Shown here: in pieces, positions 1-12,400 of the stretch
How the letters are laid out: each line of letters opens with the position of its first letter
Numbering within the stretch: position 1 is the first letter of the stretch
Assembly (NCBI RefSeq): GCF_025602895.1
Contig: NW_026516207.1
Span: forward strand, 62,001 to 126,000
Direction of reading: 5' to 3'
Length of the DNA: 64,000 bases
Source: Polychytrium aggregatum
Taxonomy: Eukaryota > Chytridiomycota > Chytridiomycetes > Polychytriales
Position numbers and translations under genes: made by a program
Notes under the pieces: model-generated
What the model was told of the DNA's origin: nothing
Database searches by the model: none
What the model saw: the letters and a program-made list of their open reading frames with translations, nothing else

Positions 1-1780
1 GCGTGATGTTCATATTTGTGTCGATCCTGTTCAATGGTAAGTCGTGCTTGGTGGGGAAACAGCCACCACAGTCCGAAGCGACTTGAGGATATGGCGAAAG
101 GGATTGCCGATGGGCTGCTCGGGTCAGCATCTGCTCATTTCCCACGGGCACCAGCACTCGCCAGCGGCGACAACATCGACGACCCAAGTGCGGGTACGAT
201 GTCATTGGTCTGCACCGATGCACGCCCATTCCTCTAACACTTTGTGCTCGCTGTTGGCCTGTGCATATCTCTGCCCTGATGTATCTGGCAATATAACCGA
301 TCCTCCGTGGGGCCCGCGACTCCAACATCGCCGCATCATCCGGAACGCTCTGCCTCCTGCGATTATTCTTGATTGCTCTCAACCGCCTCTCTTGGACCAC
401 TGCTACCACTCGACCCCGGCACCAACGGCCCCGGTTTGTCCTGCCAGTGGGATTTTTGGGCAGCTCGCGCCAGTACATTGGATTTCGCTACTGGCAGAGT
501 CCCGGTGCCTTCAATGGCGACGCCCCGGCGTTCTTCCATGTCATGATCGCCGCGGCTTTCTCTTTCCAGGGCACCGAGCTACTTGGAATCGTAGCCGGAG
601 AGGCCGAGAATCCGAGCAAGTCGATTCCCAAGGCCATCCGGAGCGGTGAGTGTGCACGATTGTCCCGGGTGTGTGATCCGCTCATATTGCAGCACCCGTC
701 GCTCGGGGGGGGGATTCTGCTTCTGACTCGACGCCTCTGTTTCTGACCTGTGGCTGTTTCCAATGTCGATGGAACGCCGGTCCGGCCACCATTGCCAAAA
801 CATTTGACCTGTGGATAACTGCGACGGCTCCGGATACAGTGCCGTGGCGCATCCTTCTCCTGTACATCTCCGTGATCTTCATGATCGGCATCAACATCCC
901 CTTCAATGACGCCGAGCTCGGCAGCCAGAGCGGCGAGGATCCAAAGTACTCGCCCTTCACCTTGATCCTGTCGCGGGCTGGGTCCAACCTGGGCTCGCAC
1001 TTGGTCAACGCCGTGGTGCTGACTGCCGTGCTTTCGGCCTGCAACTCGGATCTGTACTCGTGCTCGAGGACCTTGCGCACACTCGCCATCGAGGGCAAGG
1101 CGCCAGCGCTCTTTAGTCGGGTTAACGGTCAGGGTGTGCCTATTCTGGCCGTCTTGGCCTCGGGCTTGATCGGAGGCACTGCCATGATCGCCGTTGTGGC
1201 TTCGGGAAGCGCCAGTGCATTTGTTTGGCTACTGAACTTTAGCGGTGTCGTTGGACTGTAAGTGGCCCGGCGTCTGCTCGTCGTATTTGCTGCCGCCGCT
1301 GTTCGTCTTGTTTGAGGAGGGGGAGCGACACCACTTCCTTCGCATCGCCTCATCCGCATTTCCATCTCATTTGTGCATCTTGCCTCGCTGTCTCCCGTCA
1401 GTCTTTCCTGGATGTCGATTGGAATCTCCTCGCTCCGCTTTCGTCTCGCGCATGCCGCCCAAGCCCGCAAGCAGGAGAAGCTGGACCATCGTGCGCCCTT
1501 CTTTCCGCTTCCACACTGCATCACCATCGGCGGCTGTATCTTGCTTGTGATTCTACAGGGCTACTCGACCCTGGCCACCCCGGGCTCCCACGGGAGCGAT
1601 CTGTTCTCTGCCTACTGCGGCATCTTGCCCTTCACGCTGGCCTATCTGGGCTACAAGCTCACCAAAGGCACCAAGCTCGTGGCGCTTGAGGAGGTCGACT
1701 TGGACACCGGCCGGCCCAGGGTCGCTCCCTGGATCAAGAGCAGCTTGGACAGCAGTGCCCGCAGCAACGAGATCATATAG
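1..1780 (+). CDS. Amino-acid permease, 3' part (5' end outside window)
   Basis: This is the C-terminal portion of a fungal amino-ac­id/polyamine permease (APC superfamily, YAT type), a plasma-membrane proton-coupled amino-acid importer. Exons are 1-36, 448-645, 840-1257 and 1402-1780, with donors GTAAGT, GTGAGT and GTAAGT, and phases 1, 1 and 2 agreeing at each junction. The joined protein shows the family block IGFRYWQSPGAF, then TELLGIVAGEAENPSKSIP, a membrane stretch LLLYISVIFMIGINIPFND, the segment ending TLAIEGKAPALFSRVNGQG, and the late block WMSIGISSLRFRLA before two more membrane segments and a hydrophilic tail. The N-terminal membrane segments lie upstream of base 1. The family is clear; the substrate cannot be read from the sequence. 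Confidence 0.9.
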
Positions 1781-2220
1781 CTATCCGCGGGCGTCGGTGC
1801 GGATCGAAGGCACGATGGCATTTGTCAACCTGTCCATTTGGTTCTCTGGTTCATTCAATGCCGTCACTGACTCCCAAGTTGCGCCGATGAATCCAGTGGA
1901 AGTGACCAAGTCAAACCAAAGCCAAAGCCATCAAGTGCAATAAAGCGCCACATTCACACCAATGTCTCTTTGACACAGTCGGCGAATATAAGGTACTCTC
2001 CCAGTGAAGAGCATCATAGAGGGAATGTGTTGGGGAAGGGACGGGCGCATACCCGGAACTGCAGAAGTACGTGCATCTTCATTCCATTGCATCCATTACA
2101 TGGCATTGCATCCAATGGCATCGCAGCTACTCGATGCTTGCCGCAACAGTACTCCGGGATGCTCGTTGCCTCACCACCACCCTCAAGGACGAATGCGCCA
2201 GCACAGGCCAGAGCACGGAC
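1781..2220. other. Convergent intergenic region
   Basis: This 440-base gap separates the 3' ends of the permease (+) and HbrB (-). Apart from the AATAAA at 1939 nothing coding or structured was seen. Confidence 0.6.
1939..1944 (+). terminator. Polyadenylation signal AATAAA
   Basis: A canonical AATAAA lies 159 bases after the permease stop codon, in an otherwise gene-free stretch, so it probably directs 3'-end formation of that transcript. Confidence 0.5.
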
Positions 2221-3649
2221 TCACATTGCCTTGGAGACAAGCGTCCTCAGCGTCACACACACCCCCGACAGGACGCCGTCCATGTCGTCGTTCCGAGGAG
2301 GGAGGGTATCGAGGATGTTGAGCATCTGCAGCAGCTTGAGTGCTGTTTGAAGGCGTCGCGCAGTGCCATCGGCAATCTCTTGGGACAGGACGCCGAAAGA
2401 CTCTGCGGGATTACGGAGGAAGGGATACACCAGTGCGGGAGAGAGAGAGAGAGAGGCTCAGACATGATGGTCGAACAACTAGCGCCGGTCCTCGACGGGT
2501 TGCGTTTGCACAGAAGTATCACGAAGATAGCACTTTTGATGCACATGCAGTCGCCATCGACCATTCGACCATTCGACCATTCGCCATTTGGCCATCGGCA
2601 CTCTCTGCCCTCCATTTTCAAGGCCCTCCTCGTCGGGGTATTACCTTCCAGAGGCGTCCGCATCGGAATCACCACAAAATCCCGAAAGGCATAGAGAATC
2701 ATCTCTCGGATGGCCTTCTTTTCGTTTGGGATGCCCTCAAAGCGACGGATCGGCAGCAAGGCGCCTTGGAGATACGGCAGGATGTTGAAGAAGAAGAAGG
2801 ACCATATCTCGACCATGCGCATGAACAGCTGGTTGTCCTCCTTGGCAGTCGTTTCGAACTCGTCGACCAGCTTGGACATTCCCTGGGCGAGAAGCTCGCG
2901 AATGTCGTCCAGGACACTCTCGATCGAGGTTTCGGCCAGGTGCCCGCTGGAAGTAGCAGATCGATGAGCGAGGCGCACGGTGGTCGTTGAATTGCCGATA
3001 TTCGTCGTGTGCCTGGGCATCCACAGCCCCCCTACTCCCTCCTCGAGCAGAACGCTATTCCCGAATAGAACCAGCACCAGCACCAACACCAGCACCAACA
3101 CCAGCACCAACACCAGCGACAACGACGGCGACAGCAACTAATACGGCGATAGAGGCGGCAATAGAGACGGCGACCTCTCTCCTCTCCAACGCTCATCGTT
3201 CAGGATGGTCGCTCTGGTCGTCGGCCAAGGGCTTACCTGAGCAGCTCGTTCAATTCCTCGACCGGGACCTTGAGTTCTTCTCCATCAAAGAGCGGCATCA
3301 CTCGCAGACAAAAGTGTTGCCAGTAGCTCCTGGACCGCTCCGGGAGCATCGCACCCACCGGCAGCATCGGGTTGGGGTTGGGTCCCCCGACGCCCATTTC
3401 GTAAAGCAGCTCGGCCGGCGCCGGGGCCGAGGCCATGATGTTGGAGCTGGATCCGGCGGGGACCATATACCCCGAGGCGCCCGTGCGGGAGGCCGTTGTC
3501 GAAGGGATCGAGAAGAGACTGCCGCTGAGGTTGTTGGCATGAGGACTCGTGAGGCCGGGGGTCAGAGGCGGGAGTGGATAGCCCGAGCCGGCGCTGCTCG
3601 TGCCGATGAGGCCCGAGTTGGACTTTGTGATATTGGGAGAGGTCGCCAT
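2221..3649 (-). CDS. HbrB/Bit61/PRR5-like TORC2 subunit
   Basis: This 298-aa protein belongs to the HbrB family (yeast Bit61/Bit2, animal PRR5/Protor), a peripheral subunit of target-of-rapamycin complex 2. Exons read on the minus strand are 3649-3237, 2946-2645 and 2402-2221. Phases 2 and 1 match across the two introns, and the donors are GTAAGC and GTAATA. The N-terminal 100 residues are Ser/Pro/Gly-rich. The family core follows: HFCLRVMPLFDGEELKVPVE, then a helix with SIESVLDDIRELLAQGMSKL, then NILPYLQGALLPIRRF and IREMILYAFRDFVVIPM, ending with a LQTALKLLQMLNILDTL helix. The ATG at 3649 follows directly on an in-frame poly-Thr (ACC) repeat, so an upstream start is possible. The family assignment rests on these conserved blocks. 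Confidence 0.87.
3071..3118. repeat. Intronic minisatellite, CAGCACCAACAC-type 12-mer
   Basis: About four copies of a 12-base unit (CAGCACCAACAC with a CAGCACCAGCAC variant) lie inside HbrB intron 1 (2947-3236). Confidence 0.85.
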
Positions 3650-3677
3650 GGTGGTGGTGGTGGTGGTGGTGGTGGTG
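3649..3677. repeat. Trinucleotide microsatellite (TGG)n
   Basis: About nine uninterrupted TGG repeats (ACC on the gene strand) begin immediately upstream of the chosen HbrB ATG, in the same reading frame. They would encode poly-threonine if translation began further upstream. Confidence 0.9.
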
Positions 3678-4339
3678 TCTAATGGGCTGTGGCGGCCGAG
3701 ATGGAGCGGGATGATGGGGGGCAGGAGATCGACGAAGCTGCCCAGAGATGTGCCGGGCACCAGAATCGATCGACAACAGCACAAGGGGCGCGGAGCATTC
3801 TCATGGGTTGGATTGGGTTGCTGTCCTTGGTTTGAGCCAGGGCTGTCGCTTTCCTCTGGGTCCTGAATCCACACCCGCTCATCACCACCATGACCAGGCG
3901 GTTGAGGGCATGCACCACACCCCCACACCGCAACATCAATGTCAGTCGATCGTCGCCACAGGAGATCGACCCGAGGTGTTGAAGACGATGCTCCCGAAAC
4001 CAACGAGCCCCACCGGAAACGATCGCACGGCTGCAAGGTCCACAGCGGCCGACTGCCGATGAGTCGCTGATGCCAGAGAAAAAGGGACACTGTCCCGTTA
4101 TATATTTTCTGGAACAAACTGTACATAGAGGCTGGTCCATTTCGTAAACCCTCGGACGTGACAGCCCGACTGGAATCGACGGGCAGTGGTGATTTGACAA
4201 GGGGTGGAGAGAAGCGGCTGGGCGACGTCGCAACGAGTCTGGTGGTGCGTTGGGGCCGGCCGGTGTGCCGCAGCGATCGAGAGACGCTCGACGCTCGAAT
4301 CCGGAGCGAGCCGCTGGCCCCTACATCGGCCGCAGCTCA
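3650..4339. other. Tandem intergenic region with a palindrome at 4074-4113
   Basis: This gap lies between the bHLH stop codon and the HbrB start, both genes on the minus strand, so it should hold the HbrB promoter. It contains the (TGG)n tract and a 40-base imperfect palindrome at 4074-4113, centred on GGGACACTGTCCC and flanked by CCAGA and TCTGG ends. No gene was recognised. Confidence 0.6.
4074..4113. repeat. Imperfect palindrome similar to the Fanzor-element ends
   Basis: The arms are CCAGAGAAAAAGGGACA and the reverse complement of TGTCCCGTTATATATTTTCTGG. The inner ACGGGACA plus A-run motif recurs in the inverted repeats at 35949 and 39303. It could be a small non-autonomous element, an excision scar or a simple hairpin. 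Confidence 0.5.
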
Positions 4340-7300
4340 TCATCCCATTTGGTGATTCTGTGACTTTGAGCGCCTGGCCTGCTCGATATCCTTCTGGAGC
4401 CTCTCAATCTGTTCGTCGGCCTCACCCTCCTTGGTTTTCAGATGCATGATGAACTCAAATGCTGGATGGCGCAAAAAGAAAGGAAGCGCTCCGTTAGTTG
4501 TCTGCGGCAGCCGGTTCTGAGCTGCACCAGCTGTTGTCTTGTCTGTAACAGACAGATTACACAAGCTCGCAAGGAAGCTCTGCTGCTGTGGGCTCGCACT
4601 CGAGTCGCACGCGTTATGTCAACGGGCATGGTGGCGATGCGGCTGATGCGACCGTCCGCTGTGGGGTTGCGGTTTGGATCCTTACATTTCTTGAGCAGAT
4701 GAACCTTGCTCGGATTTTTCTCGGTGAGGGAGGGTAGGACCTGTCCAAGCTCCTCAAAGCATTGCTTGAGCGAGTCGCGCCGCCGCTGCTCGGCCTGCTT
4801 GTGGTTGTTCTTGCGCACCTCGATTCCTTGACCGAGGTCTGATGCGCCTTGCATTTGCAGCATTCTGGATCGATGGAACGCGAGCCGTTAGCGAAGATGG
4901 CCGTGCGAATCCAGGCAAGCCCAGGAGAGCAGTCGAGTGATGCATAGCTCTCACGGCCTCGCGAGCATACCTTGCATTGGCATCAGAGACGTCTTCCTGC
5001 GATGATTTCTTTGCAGATTTGGATTTGGAATCTGGCACAATCAGCCCGCAAAGAGCGCCCGGGTCAGTTCAGTCACAGTCATTGTCGCGGTGACAATTGT
5101 GGCGACGGTCATGGCCATGGTCATGATCGTGATCATGATCGTGCGTGCACAGCGCTTCCCGTGGCGCGAGCATCCGCGTATGCCACCACATCAACACCGG
5201 CTACAGGGACAATCCGCGACCAGAGAGTGCGTCGATGCACTTCGGCATGTTGGATACCCTCATACCTTTCTGCTCAAGCGAGTTCATGATCTGCGAGGGC
5301 GTCACGGGCGCAATGGGGAGCTTCGGGACCGAGTTCAGTGAGCCGAGCAGGGTATCAGGGGCAGCTCGAGGTGAGTCCATATTGACATCGCTCAGGCTGC
5401 CGCCGGTGCACGACGAGGACGAGCCCGAGTCATGGGGCTTGTCCATACTCCAAGTCCGGGCGCCGGGCCGGTGCGGCCGCTTAAAATCGCTGTCGCTCGT
5501 CTCGGCAATGCCGCTGTCCAGGTGACTGCGCCCCGATGGCTTCTTGAACGGAGGGGCCGAAAAGGTGCCGCCGGGTGAGTCGTCGGATCCTGTTTCGTCG
5601 TCAAGCGCCCCCATAGGGCCTGTCGGAGAGGACGGGTTGGTGCCAAATCCAGTGAGTGCTTCCGGCGACTTGGCCTGCGGCAGCGGCATGCCGTCGTCCT
5701 TGTAGATCATGTGTCCACTGGCATCGCTGCTGCTGCTCCGACTGGTAGACGCTTCGCCTTTCGAGGTTGATGCAGTCGATGCGGACGGGGGTGGCACGCG
5801 CCGCAGGTTACGCTCGCTACGCTTCTTGGACAACGAATACGGGGCCGAGGAGGCCAGGGCCGAGTGAACGCGCCGGGCACGAGCCAAGGCCGAAGGCGAG
5901 CCCACCGGAGCGGGTCCAGCCGAGGAGCTGCTCGGGTCGACCGAAACAACGTTCGAAAGGTTAGACCGGCGATGCTGTGGGAGCTGTGGTGAGGAGCCGG
6001 GCATCAGGGGCGACGGCATCCCGGCGCTGGCCGCGAGAGCATTCGAAAGCGCTCCGACGATCTCAGCATGCATCGCTGTCTGCTGGTGGGGATTGATGAT
6101 CTCGCCATTCGGGAGTCGCACAGGCAGCGCGGGTGAACCAAGGGGCGAGAAGGCGTCGACGCCTTGTAGGTTGATTCGCTGAAAGTCTAGACTCGGCGTC
6201 ATGCCAGGAGTCATGTTGATGGCATTGATGGCAGGGGAGACAAGTGAAAAGTACTGGAGACGAGAGGTATGTCAGGCGATTTGGTCGGGGGCACTGCCCA
6301 TGAAAGATCCAGTGCCAGGGCATCATCGAAGCGGAAGCAGCGAACAGGCAGATGCGGTGACCGGTGTCCCTCGACGACACCAGCGAGAAGGTCCGCGCAG
6401 CACAGAGGAGCTCGTTGCATGGAATCAAACTCACATCTTCTTCTTCAGGATAGTTGCCGGCTCCAGGCATCATGTAGGGCGATAGAAAGGCGTTCATAGC
6501 CGAGTCGTACTCTGCACAACGGGAGATGTCAGCGGCATTCGTTGGAGGGGGCGGGAGAGAGAGAGACAACCGAGACAGCCCTGCCGAGCACACGAGCGGG
6601 TTTATGGTGCAAGGTGCAAGGTGCAAGGTGCAAGGTGCAAGGTGCAAGGTGCAAGTTGCAAGGTGCTTGGGAAGGCAATTCCAATCCCCTCTGCAGCCCG
6701 GCAGCATCCTCGGTCACTCCATGTCGATTTACTCGTACAGACAATCTGCGCCAGCGCCTACCTTTCTTCTCGAGGCGTTCGGCATCGTATGGCATGCATG
6801 GCTGGATATCGGACGACGGGTTGTGGGCTGTGCTCTGGAAGAGGACATCGGCCATGGAGGTGTCCACATGGATGTCAGTGGCGGCCTGGAGCGAGGCAAC
6901 CAGATGCGGCTGGGTGGCCAGCTGAGCCTGGGCATGGGCGAGCGCCTGGGATACTGAGCTTGCCGGCAAGAGAGACTGCTGCTGCGGTTGCTGTGACGAC
7001 GGCAGCGAGGGAGCCGGCGGTGTGTTGTGACGGGAGCCGGTCTGGGGATACACCGGCTGCTGGGAAGCCATCTCCAGCAGCGACAGCCGTTTCAGCGATC
7101 GGTCGTCGGACGAAGCCGACCTGGGCTTGCGATCGGATTTGGAGCGCTTGAGCTGCAGCTGTCGCAGGTTTTCCTCCTGCCGGGCTTGCAGCTCGAGCAT
7201 TTCCCTGCGCTGAGTCTCTCGAAGCATACGAATCTCGTCATCCTCGTCGTGGTGGCTGGCGTCGTCGTCCATGGGATCGTGGGCCGATGAGGCTGTCCGA

Positions 7301-7752
7301 CCTCGGGCGGCGGAGGAGTGCTCTTGGCTGGATGGAGGCGGGGCTGGGATGGAGGCGACAGGTCCCGAGGCCAGCGGAAGAGCCATCTCGACCGTGCTGA
7401 CGACAGGCTGGAGATGAGGGACTGGTGGCGGCACGAACATGGTGTGGATGGGCTGGATCGGAGGCATCGAGGGTTGCGGAGGCTGATATGGGTGGATCGG
7501 ATAGGGCGAGTAGTACGGCGGGATATACTGCGACGGATACATGGGATCGACCGGATGCACGTACGGCGAGGGATATGCCGGCATTGGATGGAAGAGCGAC
7601 GGGCTGGACAGGCCGGTGTCTGGCGGGGGGGCGTATGGGCTCGAGTGGATGTGGGCAGCAGCCGATTGCATCAGCGACACCTGGCCAGGCACGGCCGACT
7701 GATCGTCTGCGGCTGAGTCCTTGGTGCGGGAAGGATCGGCGCCGGGATCCAT
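4340..7752 (-). CDS. bHLH-leucine-zipper transcription factor
   Basis: This 805-aa nuclear DNA-binding protein has exons (minus strand) 7752-6762, 6511-6435, 6253-5266, 5031-4971, 4864-4686 and 4461-4340, with all phases agreeing. The first 700 residues are Ser/Pro/Tyr-rich and include a charged stretch with a short coiled coil (EIRMLRETQRREMLELQARQ). A conserved patch at about 331-375 reads EYDSAMNAFLSPYMMPG and YFSLVSPAINAINMTPG. The bHLH lies at about 720-775. Its basic region VRKNNHKQAEQRRRDSLKQC keeps the His, Glu and Arg that contact E-box DNA, and it is followed by a short zipper (MHLKTKEGEADEQIERLQKD). The layout suggests an Rtg3/GlcD-gamma-like fungal factor, but the subfamily is inferred. 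The first in-frame ATG is at 7752; the codon at 7785 that also opens the frame is TTG. Confidence 0.88.
6606..6667. repeat. Intronic minisatellite, GTGCAAG heptamer
   Basis: Roughly eight to nine near-perfect copies of the 7-base unit GTGCAAG lie inside the first intron (6512-6761) of the bHLH gene. Confidence 0.9.
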
Positions 7753-9451
7753 CGGTTGGGGGCGTGGTAAGACGGGCTCCAGCAAGGAGATACTCGATAA
7801 GCCGGATCGTTCAGAGAACCGACAAAGGTTGATCGGGCAGATGGGGGATTGAAGCCGAGAAGAGCGGCCGACAGTGGCGTGGTGGCTGTTGAAGAGTCGC
7901 TGACGGGTCGTTGACGGGCTGTTGAATGAGTCGCTGACGAGCTGTTGGATGAGTCGGCGAAGGAGTCACCAAAGGAATCGTCGAAGGAATCGCCAAGGGA
8001 ATGGCAAGGCCTGTGTGCGGAGAGCCGCAGAGCGGCCGACGATGGGGCAAGCGAGGCAGCAGGAGATTGGCAGGGCTGAGGACACGCCTCGGTGGTGCTG
8101 CCAGGACAGGGCAGACGGGGAAAGAGTGCCGGTCGGGACGGGGGGGGCAGCGCCGCAGACGCAGACAGGATGCGGATCGAGGCGAAGGCCGAGACGGAGG
8201 CCAAGACGAAGGCCAAGACGGAGAATGCAGGCCGCGCGGCGATCGGAGCGAGCAAAAGGGCGCTGATCCAAGTCCAGATCCAGGCGTTGATTTGGTTTTT
8301 TTTGCGTCTTTGTTGGCCGGGCTCTGAAAAAGAGGCTTGCTGGGAAACGCAGCGAAGCCAGCGGTGGTCTCGCGGGCTGGGGTGGGCCGAGAGGCTTGCT
8401 TGCTGGCTGGCTTGGCTGTCCGCTGCGACTGCTGGACTCTGGGGAGGCCTCTGCAGCTGCGGCCGTCGTCGCCATCGCCGATGACGGTGTTAATTGGCGA
8501 TTAACGACTTGCTGGTTGCTATCGTTCGGCGGGTATCGACTGGAATGCCGAGTTCCGAAACACGCCGAGGCGCCGGCGAGGAGCGCCGCGTGCTTGCCAG
8601 CCACAGCGACAGTGACACCGAGAGGCCAGCGAGAGGCCAGCGAGAGGCACCGAGATGCCCTCGACAAGGCACAGGGCCAAGCCGCCCGCTCGGGCCAAAA
8701 ACGACATCGGCGCAGACCACGACATGTGTCCAGCAGCAAGCGCCGGATGATGGCCGCTCCCGCACCGGTGTGCGCCGGTGTGCGGTGCCATGAGGCTGCC
8801 GCGGTTTCGGATCTTGCCGCTGCCGATCCTGCCTGGATGCATCGCTGCGCTCATCCTGCGCTCGTCCTGCATTCGTCCTGCATTCGTCCTGCATTCGCCT
8901 TGGCTTGCTGTTGCCGGCCCATGCCCGGCCTTGTGTCGGCAGCGGGCCGCCTTCCGTTCATCCATGATCCCACGGTGTCGATTGGCAGCCGCCAGGCCCA
9001 TGTCTCACTGTCCATGGCCGCCAGCGCCATGTTTCAGCCGGCAAGGTTCATGCACCAGACCCGCCACGGTCCGTCATGCCCACCCCATACCCCTCCTGTA
9101 TCTCCCTCCAGCCGATGAACTCACTCGCTCCTTGCTGTCGGCGATAGGGTTTCGTTATGAATCGCATCTGTGGCTTGATGCCGATGTCGTCAACTCCACC
9201 ATCCAGCCCTCGGATGCTGCGCGACTCGCAGTTCCATGCTCGCCAACCATGGCCTGCATCGAGATCGGCTGGGTTGCTGCAAGGTTCCTCCATCCGCAGC
9301 CGATTGCCCCGTCAGTGATTTCATCTCCTGATGCCATCCGGCAGAGCGGATCCAGCTACCAGCCAGGCATCTGTTCCGGTCGACAATCCACATGTATTCG
9401 AGCAGCAGGAGGCTGGCCCCCAGCGTCGCAAGACTCCCGGCCAGCTTGGCT
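7753..9451. other. Long intergenic region upstream of the bHLH gene
   Basis: This 1.7 kb holds the 5' region of the bHLH gene and the 3' flank of separase, both on the minus strand. It has short purine-rich direct repeats at about 8165-8225 (GGCCAAGACG-like) and CTGCATTCGTC repeats at about 8855-8897. Open frames here lack family similarity and look random. No gene could be supported. Confidence 0.5.
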
Positions 9452-12400
9452 TCATTTCTTCTGCCGGCGGGTCCTGGCGGCCTCCTTGCGCATCGGCTTT
9501 GGCTTGTCGCTTCGGTCTCTGCTCTTGATTTCGCCGAGTTTATCCTGAGGGACGCGCATGATCGACACCGGCACACCATAGACCACGGGGGCGGCTCCGG
9601 TGAGATACGGGAGTTGGCAGTCCTCACGCGCTCGCTGCATCGCTTGCGGGAGCGACATCGTATCCTCTTGTGCTGCCTCGGCGTCCTTCCGTGCCAGGCC
9701 CCATCGCTTCAGGAGCGAGGCCGTAAACCGGTCGATATCGCCGTCGGTAACGTCCCACAGATTCGCTGCCAGCGCGGGGCTGCAGCCACGATTTGGTGAG
9801 CACGGTGCGGATCGCTTCTCGGGAACCATGCTGCACCGCTCTCACACCATGCTGCTTCGGTGCGGCGGCAGGCCACCGTGCACAAGGTCCCGACTTACCA
9901 ACCAGCCATGAGATAGGAAACCGCCGCTCCGGAGGGGTCGAATTCACCACAAGTGCTGAGGCGTCCACTGCTGCATCCTATCAGCAGCGTAGTGCAGCAC
10001 TTTTTCAGCTTGCGCACTGATCGGCTGGGAACGTACTGCTCGCCGCTGCCGTGTCCAATGTATCTGCAGAAGAAGAGCCGCCATGTTCAGCGACGAGAAG
10101 AGCCACGGCACGGCGACTTTAGCGACACCGAGCAGTGTGCAGGCGTGCTGCGGACTCGGGCTGCACAATGTGAACGTCGGTCGACAAACATTTGCTGGAT
10201 GGTCACTGCTGGGGACGTACGGGCCCACCGGCATACTCACACAAACAACTCTGACTGCTCGAGGGCCTCGGCAAACTCCTTCTCGGTTGGCGCCCTACCA
10301 ATCACCGACCTCCAGGTCGCGCGGCTGCAGTGGCATCAGAGTCATTAGTTCACTTAGTTGACCGCAACAGTCCTACTGCGCGCCAGGCTGCTGGGCAAAC
10401 AGTGTGTATGCTGCTGGGATGCTTGTCGTCTTTACCTTTGTGCAAAGTCGTTGAACATGTCCTCCGTCTTCTTGAGGTCTTGGCCTGGATTCAGGACAAA
10501 GAAGCTCTCGTCAGAGTCAATGGTCCATGTGCTTGGCTGGATGGGGCTGGGTATTTTGGATGGTGACGTTGCTGCTGCTGCGTCAGATTCGCGTGCCGCC
10601 ACCCCAGAGGAGTGCAGCCGATCCCGCAGAAAGGCGATCGATGGCAGTCGCGAGACCGGGTGGCGTCTGAGGGAAGGCAGGCTCTCCCACGGAAGCGATT
10701 GCAGATGCTTGTCCAAAATCAAAAGAATGTGTTTGGGCTTTGATCCAGATGGCAGTGACGTGGCTGACAGTGTCCGCTCAAGGAGACTCCGAAGCTCGTC
10801 AATCATCTGTGGAAACAGACAGGCAGTTCAGCTCACGACGCCGATGCCAGAGGAACAACACGGCCCAGGCGCAACTCCTCGATGGATCGCAATCTCAAGG
10901 ACCACACCTCTTACCGTTTCGATCTCCAGCTCGTCGTAATCAACATCGATGCCCCCATACTGGCACATGTCCATCAGATAATAGATGATGTCTTCGAGAT
11001 CGGCGGCAGCAGGCTCGTCGCCCAAGCCCAAGCCAAGGATGACCTGGCAAAAGCGGCCGTCAAGCTCGATGCCGTCCTTGGCCTGGTCCCGTGTGTTCGG
11101 TCTGCTCCGTTTGCCAGAGATCCATCGTGCGACGCAGTTGGTCAGCTCGTCTTTGAAGCCTTCCACGAGGCCACTGCTGATGCCTTCTCCAAGCTCTGCT
11201 CCGAGCAGCCCGCGGAATCCGCAAAGCCATTCATTCTCCAGTCGCGCCAGGAGCTCCCGAAGCTGCGTGTCGAGGGCCTTTCGGTCTTCCCACCACTTGC
11301 GCTTCTCTTCGTGGGTGATTTCGCTCGACTTTGCCTTCGCGGCAATCGGTCCTTCCGTGGTCTCGCGACTCTGCTTCAGGATGTGCTCGAGCTCGGCCAC
11401 AACGTCGGCCAGGACCAAGCCAGCCTCTTCGCCTTCGCGGAAAGCTTTCCGCTGCATCGGAAGTCGCAAGACCACCGGTGCCTCGTTGCTCTCGATGCGC
11501 GAGAGATACAAATCATGCCGCTCCTGGTCTACTGACAGCGAGACGACCACCCATTCATCAGGCAGACGCTCCACAATGTCGCTCTGAAACTCAAGTGTGC
11601 CGGCGCTGGCTTCAGAGCGATAGAGGTTGTACAGTTCTCGTACTCGGTCGTCTTCTTGGTCTGCACCTTCGGCATCTCCTCGCGCCTGGGGCTGAGCGCT
11701 CGGCCACAGAATCGTCTGAGAAGAGCCTGCCCTGGTGCCTGTGCTATCCATTTTCTCTCGAAGCACAGTTTCCATTTCACGGCGGTGCGTCAGGCCCTTG
11801 CCAAATTCTGTGAGACGACATGACCACACAGTTGAGTTTGGCGCCGTCTCTGGATAGCTACTGTGATCGTGGTAGTGCATCAGAGTCGCTACAAGTCCCC
11901 CGAACTCACCGAGACAGAATGCAGAGTGCAGCGCAAGCTGGCTTGGGGTCATGGAGTTGTCGCCGGGGGTGAGATGGGCTTTGGCCAGGTTGAGGAGCAC
12001 TCGGTAATGACAGGTGTCCAGGAGCATCTGTGCAGAGCCGTAGGTGTACGCCGATACAAAAGAGTCCTGCAGGAGCTCGTCCGTTTGGATGATGCTCTTC
12101 CGAATCGACTTGGAGAGGCTCATCTCGCGTCCATTGGCCTTGGGCACGCCCCATGGCAGTGCCAGAACTGGATACAGATGCGATCACACATACCGCCATC
12201 AAGATTGGCACAAGGACATCTGGATGGCTGAGGAAGCAGGACACTGTCTACTAGCATCAGCGACCCGTGCTGATGCGTACATACCACTATCTGAGAACAT
12301 GTCCAACAGTGGCGTTCCGCTGAGATATTTCATGAGCTTGCCCACTTGCAGCATACCGAGAGTCGCGTAGAACTCGGCCTGTACAGCACACGGCCAGAAA

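Noticed and set aside
7966-8739. 257-codon minus-strand open frame between separase and the bHLH gene
   Set aside because: It has Arg/Ser/Pro-rich low-complexity sequence, no supported start and no similarity, and overlaps direct repeats.
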